Under the pieces are notes generated by a model. It did not search any database. It was given only the letters and a program-made list of their open reading frames with translations, and was not told where the DNA came from. From Knoxdaviesia capensis (taxonomy: Eukaryota; Ascomycota; Sordariomycetes; Microascales; Gondwanamycetaceae), in NCBI GenBank assembly GCA_001510575.1, contig LNGK01000008.1, positions 384,340-448,339 on the forward strand: 64,000 nt of DNA, in the 5' to 3' direction. Numbering within the stretch: the stretch's first letter is position 1; each line of letters opens with the position of its first letter. This document shows, piece after piece, positions 12,316-23,396 of the stretch. The position numbers and the translations under genes were made by a program.

Positions 12316-15300
12316 GAGGGAAACACCAAACGGGCATGATTCAACCTCTCGTTCATCGAACAGAAAGCCCATCCACCCACGCCCTCCAGATTTAGCGCAC
12401 TAGCACAACCCACCTGCATACAAGCAAATTTTAAAGATGCCCCCCCAACTTTAGTTCAGAAGCGTTCCTGGACCTAAACCCTTTTGGCTCCTCCGAGTTT
12501 AGTCTGGCGCCGCCGTCTATATCGTTCCACCGCCGTACCAGAGACCAAAGTCACAGAAGCACAAAAGGAAATCGAAATGAAGATTTGCGGGGGGAGGGGA
12601 CAGGAAGAAGGAAAAGAGGAACCCCGTAAGAAGCCAGTGCCAAAGAGAACCGCCTCTGGTGTATGTGTGTGTGTTTGTCCTCCGTAGTGTCTCTTGTTCC
12701 TGCATAAGTGCGAACAGGAATTAACCTTTTTCGCCGCCGACACACACACCCCGATAGAAACGCGTCAACAGCAAAACAAGCATAGTAAACACGCCGGATT
12801 CCGTCCCCTCTCCAATAGCAGGAACTCTCTATGACGAGAAACAACAAGTGACTGAACTGCACATAGGGATACAAGCAAAAACCTGCACACTGATGTGTCG
12901 CTTTCTACGGTCCTGCTGCCTCTTCACCGCGCCGTCGATCATCGCCGATTTCAACCACGATCCCAATCTCTTATGTTTTTCAGGTGGTTTTTCAGGTGGT
13001 GCGGCTCACAACCCAACCGAAATCAGCCTCATGTACCGAGCTGGACAGGAGGATGGCACCCGCGAACTTTCTCAATCTCTTTCTCTCTCTCTCTCTTTTT
13101 TTCTCTTACGTTTTGCTCTCAAATTTGCGACCTGGTCCACAGACAAAATTCTCACCCCCGGACACTGTGTTACGGTGACTGACTGGTTCATTCATTTTTT
13201 GAGAGCGGAGGAAGGAACAGGCGCTTAAATGTTCCCTTCCCGTAAGCACCTTCCTCGAGAAACAGCGCCGCGCCGGTTTTTTGGCGCGCTACACTTGATT
13301 GTTCCTTCTCTTACGAAGCAGGAACAGTAAAGAAGAAAGGTGACATGCTCTCGCCAATCAAAAGCTTCCCGTCCCCTTCCCGAATGAACAGTACGTATCG
13401 GGGCATCATCCAATTAACGAGAATTGATTGGGTAATCTCGGGATAGGATGCACTCGATCTTTTGGAGGTTGGAATCAGAGACAGCTTTTCCATTGCCTGT
13501 TTGTTCTGGTTCTCTTTTTTATTGTTCATTCGAAGTTTCTCCAATCAGGGGGTTTGCCTCTTTTGTTCCCTACAGAGTCCGTTTTTACCGTGTCTAGCCA
13601 GCCAAAATGTGGAGTTTGGGGACCACGAAACGCCACCGAGTAACCTTATATATCAGCATATTAAGATCATTTCCCCCCTCCCCTACTCTATCTCTCTCCT
13701 TTTTTTTTTTTTTACGAACCGAGAGAAGGCAGATCAATTAAGCAGTGGCCCCCTCCCGCCAAATATCCCCTGGCAGAGAGACAAAGTGGTTCGGAAGGAA
13801 AAAGAGAGGAACAAAAGGCCTGGCCGCTGTTGTCGGTCCCCTAACAGGGGAGAAACCCCGACAGCGACCCCGGATCCTATCACACAATGGTGTTGGAGAA
13901 AAGGAGAGGTTCTCTCCGGAGCCCCTCAGCAGGGGGCAAAGAGAGAGGGAGAGAGAACTCCAGCCTCCAGGATATGCCCTGGTTATTGCTGCTTCTTTTT
14001 GGTTTGAATCAAGCAGCACCCGGAAGGACACGCGGATGATTGAAAAAGAAAGAAAAAAAGGTTAAAAAAAAGAAGAAGAAAAGGAAGAAGAAAAAGAGAA
14101 GAAAAATACAAAGAGGGAGTCAAATGTCGGCGATACCAGGTTCTCTCGCAAAATTCTACGATGGCTGCTTGCTTGGGGTCTCATTCCTCCGCCTCCGGAG
14201 CCTTTTCCCGCGATTCACAATTCTCGGCTTCTTGTGTTTCTGCGAGAAGAGAGACAGACCTACGAGGACTCCGTATACTGTCAGAAGGAATGTCTCCCTA
14301 GGAACTTTAAGCTTTTTGTGGCCTCTGTTTTTGTTGTCCCTCGTATTGACGTGTTTTTTTTTTTCTCTTTTTTTTTAACCGCGGTCGGTACCGTTCAGCG
14401 TAGAAGCCGGGATTAGACGGCCAAATACGAGGCTGAGTGTTCGATGTCTCCTTCTGTGTTATCCAGTGTTCAGCACTTATGTCTACTGTAATGCGGATCC
14501 GAATATCATCAACGTTCATAACCACTGAAGCCGTCTCCTCCCCGGTTTCTGCTCTTTTTCTATACCCACTCCCACTCCCACTGGGCATGAGGCACAGAAA
14601 ACAGAAACCACTTTAATCTTTCCTGGAAATGAACAATATACAGTACAGTACTTATAACAGTTCGGCTGCTATTCTTCCCCCTCCCTTCAAAATCCCCTGG
14701 ACGGTATCCAAAGCCGTCCCAAACATTGGGCTGTTTGATCCAGCCCACTCCGCGTCGCTTGTGGGAGATTTGGGCCCAGATGTTTTTGAGCGTGCAAATC
14801 TTCTGGAACTCTGGTTGATGGTCGGTCAAGGCTCGAGGGCTGGTGTTTGCGGTTTCCGCGTAACCGGCCAGCGCCGATGCTCGTCCAATATCAAAAAAAG
14901 ACTGCCTGCGATTGGAGCGGTGATGCCGGTGATTCCGGGACTGCAGGCACACAAATAGGAGACGAGGCCGAGGAGCGATACGATCCATGGGGGCGGGTGA
15001 ATTGCTGGTATTACTCACTCCTTGGTTGCTGCGTTGCCGTGGAATCTGGTGTATCTGTTTCTCTCAAATCTCACGCTCTCGAACGCCTCCTCCGCCACAC
15101 CACCACCGTGTAACTGTTCTTCGGTGGTTCTTCTTCTGCATACTCAAAGCAACGCGACACATGTGCGTGTCTAACACACATGCTTGGCCATCGGGACTCT
15201 TTTTTGTGTTCCCCTTCTTTCCCTGCACCACAAAAACCCACCCTCACTCAACTGCGCGTGGTTTTGTTTTTACCATCACCAAGCTTGTTGGCCACGTGAA

Positions 15301-15737
15301 TGGACCTCTGCTCGCGACCTAGTTGAGCTCGGCCAGGTGCAGACACTAGATATATAAGGTGAAAAAGTCGGAAAGTAATAACTAGAAGGAGAAAAAGCCG
15401 GAAAGAGAAAAAGAGAAATAGGAAGGCTTAGGGTTTAGCGGTTGTGATTCCTAAGTGAGAGAAAGCCGAAGCATATCCAGCGGCGGTAAGGAGGCGCCGG
15501 ATGTGATATCATCCTCTCCATTGGCAAGATGACGAAAGAACGAGAGTGAAGCGTAAAGCGACAAGTCTACCACCAGGCGAGAGCACGCATGTTCAGAGAT
15601 GCATGACAACAGCTCCTGCCGAACCTCTAACCTCTGCACCTATTCCCACGACACCTCCACTGGTGACTACATCAACAAAGGTCAAGGCCCCGCGGAGACG
15701 TGCCGCCGCTGTAAGTTGGGCAAAAGAGCTCCGGAAT

Positions 15738-16260
15738 CCCCAGATCACAACAGAGTCACCCGAGAATCTCCTCTGTCTCAGCCCAACCCTCCATGCCTGG
15801 TGGGCTGCCGCTCGGTCCGGGCCCGAGCCCGTCTGGCACAGCGACACGGAAGTGCACGCCCGCTTCCACTGGCTGCACCGCGGTCGGCGGATGCGGAATA
15901 GCGAGGCGCAGGACGCCGACGCAGAGGTACTGCGGGACCTCTGTGGACCTGGCGGTGACGGCACCCCGGCCGAATTTGTGGCACCCCGGCGGAGCGGAAT
16001 CCCGATTGAAACAGGCCGGATCTTGCACCTCAAATGCGGACGCCCCGGAGAAGCGGCCGTCTGTTGGCCTGCTCGCTTTGCAGTGGAACTTGACGCGGCT
16101 GGCCGCGATGACCGCGGCGGCGGACGTGGATATGATGACCCCAGCACGCCGGTGGGACGGTCCCGGGGCCGATGGCGGGGGAGGAGTTGGACGCCGCGCA
16201 GTGGAGGAGTGGCTTGCGGATCTCGGAGCTCGGAGACGGGGGCCCGAACGACGATGTTAG
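15738..16260 (+). pseudogene. Degraded HNH-nuclease-family gene fragment
   Basis: One frame gives ESPENLLCLSPTLHAWW, EVHARFHWL and SGIPIETGRI, which resembles the C-terminal half of the large fungal HNH-endonuclease-domain family as I remember it. Near 16015-16035 the likeness jumps to the next frame, which continues TSNADAPEKRP and LLALQWNLTRLAAM, the usual family C-terminus. A single-base frameshift therefore separates two recognisable halves; I see no credible intron that repairs it. The N-terminal part expected to carry the HNH residues is not recognisable upstream. The fragment is GC-rich with no RIP bias, so it decayed by indel rather than RIP. Family assignment is by pattern only. An alternative is an active gene with an unusual intron or a sequencing indel. 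Confidence 0.5.
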
Positions 16261-16390
16261 TGCCGGTTGCCACGATCTTGAGGACCAAGAGACACCGGGC
16301 CCGGACAGTGCGGCCGCCAGCGGCAGTGTGCTGCCCTCATAGAAAGAGGGTGTGGCAGAGCTTGTGGAAAAACGGACTTTAGACAGAGGT

Positions 16391-16513
16391 AGTCCAGTCC
16401 AGCTCATATGAGCAATTGCTAGCCTGGAGAGTGGTGTATCGTTGAAGACAGTCCAGTCCAACTCATATGAGCCATAGTGTAGCTGGCCTGGAGGGTGGTG
16501 TATCGTTGAAGAC
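16391..16513. repeat. Two-copy tandem repeat of about 60 bp
   Basis: Unit 1 (16391-16449) and unit 2 (16450-16513) both start AGTCCAGTCC and end GTGGTGTATCGTTGAAGAC. They differ by a few substitutions and a 5-base length change. The array lies just downstream of the HNH-like remnant. Confidence 0.85.
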
Positions 16514-17576
16514 ACGCCAATAGCCAGTTCAATCTCAATTGTCCCTGAACGAAAGAGTCTCTTTTGAAGAAGCCGGTGTCCTGAAGGGTAAGATAATCAA
16601 CGGCGGTGGTGCACAGTAAGATAATATACACGGCATGGCGGGAGGAAAACACATGTGCAGCTTAAAGACGGCCTACCCAAGACCCACCGCACAGCAGCCG
16701 AGTGTGCATCCCAAATGCACGTTCGCTTCCCTCTGAGCATTGTTCACGCACGTGCGTCCAGGGGGGAAACAAGGAGAAAAGAAGAAGTCCTCGCGTCCCT
16801 TGTTCTTCCGGATGGAGCCCCCCTTGCCCTGCTGCTGCGAACCGAGAGAGAGGAGCCCCCATTTTTATACTCCGTACTCCAAGATTAAAAAGTCAGAATG
16901 TCTGCACCCGCTTCCCCCCATGTCCAGAAACCCACCTTATCAGTTAAAGGCTATGGTCCTAGCCTCCTACGTCCGGGCTTTGCAAACACGCCGTGGGAAA
17001 AGAAGAGCAGGGCAGGCCATAGAGAGCCAGAGAGAGGAAAAGGGGGCAGACGAACAGGGAAAACCATGCATATTGGGAGAAAAGAAGAAACGAGAGTCTG
17101 GAACTCTGTGCAACTAATGCCAGATCCGAGATAGTCAGACGAAGGTGGAACTCGGCGCATCCGTCTCTCGAGCTCGTGTGTGGGTTTCCTTGTAGGGAAG
17201 CTTCTCGCTCTTCTCTGCTTTCAGGCTGGCAGGCGTGCTATCCCCTCGTCAGCAACACCCGGCTGCGTCAGGAAGACTGGCAGCCAGAGCTCCGGCAGCC
17301 GGGTTAGACAGGCTCGTCCCGACGGCCTCGAATATAGGCTTCAGCACGTAAAGGAGAGACAATCGAAGATGAAAAGCAAAGAGTAGTCGTAAGCCCCATA
17401 GCTGAAGGGGGTAATCATTCATCAGCCCCCTAGAAAATGAAGAACAGAAGAAACCCAGATCCCATCGCTATCGTTGAACAGAAAAGGAGGACACAGGCTA
17501 GCTACTATATGCAAAAGACACACCGCCAACCACGTCCTGTAAGCACACACACCTCACACCAGGCCAGCACCCATAT
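16514..17576. other. Intergenic region downstream of sec10
   Basis: About 1 kb lies between the tandem repeat and the sec10 stop codon. No supportable gene, and no strong repeat was seen. The part next to 17577 is presumably the sec10 3' untranslated region. Confidence 0.5.
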
Positions 17577-20206
17577 CTACAGCCCCGCCAACACGCTCTG
17601 AATGCCCGCACTCGACGAGTCGTCCCGCCGCTGCACAAACGCCTTGAAATCCGTCTTGGTCAGCCGGCGGCCCAGGCCCGCGGGCCCGGACGCCAGCGTG
17701 CGCGCCTTCTCGCGCAGCGCCTCGGGCCCGACGATAAACAGCGAGCCAATCTCCGTCAGCAGCTCGGTGGCAGCCTCGACGTCGGGCCCGCCGGCCCGCG
17801 ACGCCCGCAGCGTGGCGCCGTACTTCGCAATGTCCTGCGTGACCATCAGCCCGCCCGTGGCGTTCACCGCAAACTTCTTAAAGTGCTCGAACAGCAGCCG
17901 CAGCACCGCCAGCCCCACCTCGCCGGCAAGTTGCGCGCGGTTGCGCCCGTCGACCGTCTGCGCCGCCAGCGCGTCCGCCCGCGCCAGGAACGTGCAGATC
18001 GCCAGACACGTCGGCGTCTGCAGCGAGTCCAGCTCGCCGTCGCGCGGCCGGAAGTCCAGCTTCTTCTGCCCGTTCAGCGTCTTGCTCACCCAGTTCGCCA
18101 CCACGTCGACCGTGCTCGTCAGCACCGTGTTCGTCTTCTTCTCGATCGCGTCCATGCTCATCCGCTTCTGCGTCTCCATGTTGCGCCGCACCGTCGTGTT
18201 GCCCTCCGCCAGCTTGATCAGCACCGTCGTGATGAACCGGTCCATGATGCTCGTCGTCAGAATCACCGGCTGCAGCGCCGGCAGGTACAGCATGTCGGGC
18301 TCCGTGCGGGACGTCTCCTGCAGCGCCGCCGCGTCGACCGCCGCTTCTAGCGCCGAGTCAATGTACACCTGGCCCATGCTCGTCAGCAGCAGGTTCATGA
18401 GGATGTTGACGTCCTTGGGCGTCTCGACCAACGTTCCCAGTTCGAGAGTTCGTCGCACACTCTCGGCCAACCACTTGAGCATGCGCTTCGCCACCTGTAC
18501 GCTCAAGACACCGTCTTCCTCCGTCACTTCCACGTCGTTCTTGTTGGCATCATTCAGGCCGGCAACGCGAAGCATCATGGCTTTCTGCGTTACCGTCAGA
18601 TCAGACGAGTCCAGCCTCTCCAGGTAAGCATCCTTGGCGGTGGCCAGGAACTGCGAGCCCTGCTGGGCCAAGGACGCCATGAATCCCGTAGGCCGCTTCT
18701 GGCGTTTAGAGTGGTAGATCGTGTATTTGAACAGCAGTGAGCTGTACAGCTCCTCCAAGTTCTTCTTTTCACGCTCAATATATGAAGTGCCCATCAGATA
18801 CGGCACAAACAGCTCCTCAACCTGCTGGTCGAGTGTGGTGGCAATCTGTGTTGAGGCGGGCTCGGGGTGTTCGGTCAAGCCGTGGGACTTGAGATCTTCA
18901 ATCAAGCCGTTGATGTAGCTCCGAGACGACTGCAGTGTTCGCAAGAAGGCTAGCGACGAGATCGTGCTAGCCTTGTCCAGCACGGCTTCCAGGCGCTGTT
19001 GGATCGACTGTTGAAACACACGCTGCAGGAACTTGATAAGCACAGTCTCGTAGAAGGGAAACGCGCGCTTGATGATAAACGACTCTTCCTGTAGGACGAT
19101 GCGCACTTCATCAACGAGGGACTGCAGCGTCGGCTCAACGCCAGGCGGCTCCGCATCCGGATCGGCCACTTGGTCCCACGTCTCACTATCGGTAGTAACG
19201 TCGTCGTTCTGCACCTGGTCCCGGTCAATAAAGAACTGATGTTGGTTGACAAAGGCGGCAATCACGCTGGCTCCGTCATTAAAATCTTTCAAAACCTTGG
19301 CACACTCCATCATATCCTCGAAGTTCTGCTTCCGGTAGCTGTTGTTGAACTGCTTAAGAAGCTCCTGCTCCAGCATTTCCGAAAAGCGCTCGAGAATCTC
19401 CCGTGTGTTGTGGTTTGGTCGCAGCGTGCCGGTGACGCCATTGGTGGTTCCGTTTCCGCGGCTGGCACCCGTGTCGTTCCAGGCTTCCTGGTCCAGCCGC
19501 TGGCTGATCCGGGTGAGTTGGCGCGTGATCACAGCACAGCGAATCTTGTTCTCGGCTCCGCCCTGGCGCTGAATCTCCTGCAGGGACGTCAGGTTGCCGG
19601 TCTGGCTGACTTCCAGCCAGCATTGTATCAAGAAGCTGGCATCCAGGGCACGCCGTCGTTTGCGCTCAAGCTCCTCCAGCTTCTCGCCGATTTGCACGGC
19701 AATGTTTGCGCCAGTGTCGGGCCGGCTGGTGCCGTTGCTGGACGGCCCATTGTTGGGGTTGTTGAGGGAAATGTCTAGGGATTCGAACGAGGCAATCGAC
19801 TGGTCGAGCTTTCGGCCCAACGTATCGAGGGTCTGGTCGTGTTGGATTTCGGCACGTCGGACCTGGGTCATCAGCTCCGACTCTTTTTCTTGTAGCGTTT
19901 CGGAAAGCTCGGTGAGCTGTGACTGGGCACCTAAACGTTGGCGAGAAAGGAATGGAGTCAGTACGCAGACAAACACACACACGCGGAGCCAGGTCACTGA
20001 CTTTCAAAGGTCCGGATCAACGGCTTGGGGTCGAACTGTTGTTGGTTGGTGGTCGGCCCTGATCGCCGGTTTGTCGGCACGGCGCTCTCGGCAAAATTCT
20101 CAATGAAGTCTCGCACGCTGAAATCGCCGCCGGAGAAATCTTCCAGAGTGAAGCTCGGTCCGCGCGGGAAGAGTCCGCGCGTAGCTGTTGATGACGACCG
20201 TTCCAT
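17577..20206 (-). CDS. sec10: Exocyst complex component Sec10
   Basis: Two exons on the minus strand: 20206-20002 and 19930-17577 (852 residues). The donor is GTCAGT and the acceptor TTAG; the codon AGT spans the junction and the frame is continuous. Sec10 is a subunit of the octameric exocyst, which tethers secretory vesicles to the plasma membrane before fusion, at hyphal tips and septa in moulds. The N-terminus (FTLEDFSGGDFSVRDFIENF) leads into a heptad-rich coiled coil (residues ~70-130). The family signature region follows (RRRALDASFLIQCWLEV). The rest is the long helical-rod body expected for Sec10, including HSKRQKRPTGFMASLAQQG. Length and order agree with fungal Sec10 proteins of about 850 residues. 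The start was chosen as the only ATG giving an in-frame first exon. It diverges from nus1 across about 960 bases. Confidence 0.92.
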
Positions 20207-21167
20207 ATTGCGAGAGGTCGATGATGGATTCAGTCGAGAGGAGGTAATGATATTGACGTGAGGCCAAAGCCAATGCGAATGCGTCGACCAGGCAGAGTTG
20301 ACGGCTATTGATTCAGAGTAAGGCGTATATACATTCGCATAGTCGAAAGTTCAGGTCGGTAACGATCATAGCATGAGTTGGCGCAAAGGAAAATGTGAGG
20401 TTGGACTCTTGAGATGGTGATGGCTGAGCTGAGCTGTGGAGGGGAGCGACTTTGATTACGTGGGAGGCTCTCGTGGTGGGTTTAACCCTAAATCTGTGTG
20501 CCTTGGCACCACCTGGCGGCAGCTGCGAGTGCAATTGGTCGGAGATTTGACTCGGCCGGCGGGAAGTTAACACACGTTTATAGCGGCTTACAGTGGCTCT
20601 TCGCCCTTGAAGGTGCACCTGAAGGTGGCAGGTTGCCGCTGGCACGTCCCTAAGCCGAGACCTCCACGGGCTTTTCTTCCCCCAACATTCAACCTGCAGC
20701 TCAACACTATTGCCCTTGATTGTCTCGATATCGCACATTCCTTCCCTCCAAGGGGATGGTTGATGTGGGCTCGACCTGCCGTATAGAAATAAAACGCCCA
20801 TAACAACTATATATCCAAGACGATATCGCTTTCTTGTCTCAATTTCTCGCCATGGCGGCTCCTTCTGCCGTTCGTGAAAAGTGACGAAACCATTATGTCA
20901 GCGGGATTCGTCAACCAGAAATCACAAGCTTCGAAGGTCGGGTCAAATGCCGTGCGTGGGCCTTTTGTTTTCTTAGCTCTGCCACTGTGACACCACCTCA
21001 TTCATCATCTGTTTCTTCCTCCACTCTTGGTCTTTTTCTCTCTATATTCCTCCTCAATTTGGCTGAAATCTCCTTGCTTTGATTTTCGCTTTTAATATCG
21101 CCCATTGATGACGGTCACTTGAGACTGCCGCACATTTTTTTTCTTTTTTCCCTTACAACCCGGCACC
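20207..21167. promoter_or_regulatory. Divergent promoter region between sec10 and nus1
   Basis: These 961 bases separate the two start codons and must hold both promoters. A telobox-like TTTAACCCTAAA lies near 20481-20492. A CT/T-rich stretch (21004-21160) precedes nus1 on its coding strand. I see no separate gene in the interval. Confidence 0.6.
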
Positions 21168-22364
21168 ATGACGGCGACGTTCCGGGAACGCCAGATTTAC
21201 CGGCTCGATGAGAAGGACGGGCATCAAATGTTGACGGATGAGCAGCGCAGAGCTCTGATCATGGTGAGTCTCCGGGTGTGTAGTCTCCCGCAAGCTTGAC
21301 ATGGCTTTCTAACCGTGCCTGTTCGTTTGTGTTATCAGCGCCACCTTCCGGATGCTCCCAGCCCAGCCCATGCCGAATCAGCCCAGCAATGGGCCACGCA
21401 GACTCAGCCAACACTCCGTGGAATCGGTCCCTTCATACGGCGCCAGGTGTATCTGCTTCTCTTCACCATCCTGCACTCGATATTCTCCCTCTACATCCGC
21501 CTCCGACAGACCTGGCACACGGTGTCATATCGCATGTTCTCCATCATCTTCTACCACCACCGAACTCCGGCTCTGATCCAGCGGGATGTGGCCACGCTTT
21601 CCAAGCTCCCGAAGCATCTTAGTGTGGTGCTCAAGATTGATATTGAAGGCCGCGCGTCGGAGTTGGAGCGGTTGATCAACGAGGCGTCAGATCTTGCTGT
21701 GTGGGCTGCGTGTGCAGGAATTCCCCAGCTGTCTGTGTACGAAAAGTCGGGTATGTTTCTTCAAGCCCCTCCCTCTTTTGGTGGTGGTGGTGGTGGTAAA
21801 GCTGGCGGCGTGGTGATCAAGCCCGCTCCAATCGTGTCAACATTCACTAACTGCCCCTCTTCTCTGCAAACAGGAATCCTGAAGGGCTACCAGGCCCAGC
21901 TCCAGCGTGCCATCCTCCAGAAGTTCGGCTTCTATTTTGGTCGGGACTATCCGGCTCTCTCCGTGGCCGTCCCCCACATGGAGCCGCTTGAGACCCCGGC
22001 CTCGGGGACCCTGCGCAACAAGAAGCCGGCTGCAAGCTTGCGCGTGATCTTCATCTCCATGGAGGACGGTCGAGAGTCGATGGTCGACCTGACCAGAACT
22101 CTATCCGAGATGGCCCAGAAGGGCAAGATCTCCCCGTCGGACGTCACGGCGGACCTTATTGATGCGGAGCTCTCGGAACTTATCATGTCCGAGCCCGACC
22201 TGCTGATCCTCTTCGGCCCGTATGTTGAGCTGTCCAGCTTCCCGCCGTGGCAGCTCCGCTTGACCGAGATCTTCAGCCTGCAGGACAACACCGGTATAGG
22301 ATACCAAGTGTTCCTGCGCGGCCTCCGCAAGTTTGCTGGTGCGGAAATGCGTCTCGGCAAATGA
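21168..22364 (+). CDS. nus1: Nus1/NgBR subunit of cis-prenyltransferase (dehydrodolichyl diphosphate synthase complex)
   Basis: Three exons: 21168-21263, 21339-21750 and 21874-22364 (332 residues). Donors are GTGAGT and GTATGT, acceptors TCAG and ACAG; phases 0 and 1 are kept. Nus1 pairs with the catalytic Rer2/Srt1-type subunit at the ER membrane to make the polyprenyl diphosphate precursor of dolichol for N-glycosylation and GPI anchors. Residues ~69-87 form a transmembrane segment (VYLLLFTILHSIFSLYI). The remainder is the cis-prenyltransferase-like fold, with LPKHLSVVLKIDIEG, GIPQLSVYEKSG and DLLILFGPYVELSSFPPWQLRLTEI split across quotes only for reading. The protein ends MRLGK, containing the C-terminal RxG motif that Nus1/NgBR supplies to the active site. 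It has no catalytic DG start motif, as expected for the accessory subunit. The start is the only ATG upstream of the first donor in good context (ACCATG). Confidence 0.92.
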
Positions 22365-23396
22365 TTTCAACGCTCTCATTTTTTTTCCTCCTTTTTCATT
22401 TCTTCCTCAGCCCCTTCTGTCTAAGAAACATCATTCCCTGAGCAGAAGCACATCTCAGCATTCTTTTCTTTTCGTTTCCTTTTCTCTTCGAAGTAATATC
22501 CTAGGGCTGGTTGGTGTCCCACCGGGGGTGTGCGGTACGCGGTATGCGGTAATGTTTCGGGGGTTGTTGTCAGAAAATGCATTGATATAGCTGTCGTCCA
22601 AAGACCGGCGCAAAGAACCACATCTTTTTTTTATGAATCCCGGCCACTCATGACCATGGTCTTTTTTATATGTTTGCTTCTTGATTCTTTTTTCATGTCG
22701 CACCTTACATCCTGTATGTGATATTTACCAAATGCAGAGCGGAGGATTGGCAATGTATGAATATCAACAGGTGTGCACACCGAGGGGTGAAATAATCATT
22801 AGTATCTCGTTCATGGAATCAATGACCATCAAATAAGCAATATGCTCTCTCACCAATTTTGGAAATGACATCTCGGGAGTGAACGCGTTGGAGCAACTTG
22901 TAGCCCACATCAACCAGCTCTCAAACGTCACAGAGCTCCACGTTAACCCTAAGATTGATGTCACAAACCCTAGATTGGTCTAGAAAATCCAGATGACTCC
23001 TCAGATATATTTTTTTCCATCTCGATACGTTCATGCCTCAACAACCAGTCTTGATTTCATCCCCTCTCAGATTCTTTACCCATTTCAAGCTTCATAGTCT
23101 TCTTGCGGCTGGAAAAAAAGAGCAGAACCCGGCCCCTGGTCATTTGATTGCGATCCCTTACCAAAAGACAGAGCGCAGGGGGCACAAATTTTTCCCTGGC
23201 GTTTTTCTTGCAGAGCTTTGCCCCCATGGAAGAGCATGTGAGTTTGAAGCACCACACAGCCAAACGATAGAGAAAGCAGATTTTTGCAGTCTCCAACCGC
23301 ACGAGAACGAAAAGGGGAACCCTTCCCTTAGCAAAGAAAGAAAGATAGGCAACGAAACTAACGGTCACAAAACAGTCCGCGGCTGCCACCGACATC
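22365..23396. other. Intergenic region between nus1 and trm5
   Basis: The first ~300 bases are T-rich and probably form the nus1 3' untranslated region. Two telomere-like motifs (TTAACCCTAAGA near 22943 and AAACCCTAGA near 22965) lie about 430-450 bases before the trm5 start and could be promoter elements. No gene supported. Confidence 0.55.

Larger units (their letters stand above)
8796..15737. other. Long gene-poor region upstream of btgE
   Basis: From 8800 to about 9400 the plus strand is GA-rich, that is CT-rich on the btgE coding strand, consistent with the btgE promoter and leader. Beyond this lie a minisatellite (9784-9917), a GA tract (9955-10136), several palindromic TACTGTACAGTA-type clusters and telomere-like AACCCTA motifs near 9691-9706 and 15427. 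The open frames present are microsatellite-derived, or short and without a recognisable family. I cannot support any protein-coding gene in these 6.9 kb. Confidence 0.55.

Noticed and set aside
15708..15742. An intron with a GTAAGT donor in the HNH-like frame
   Set aside because: It would be only about 35 bases, shorter than normal fungal introns, and does not repair the later frameshift.
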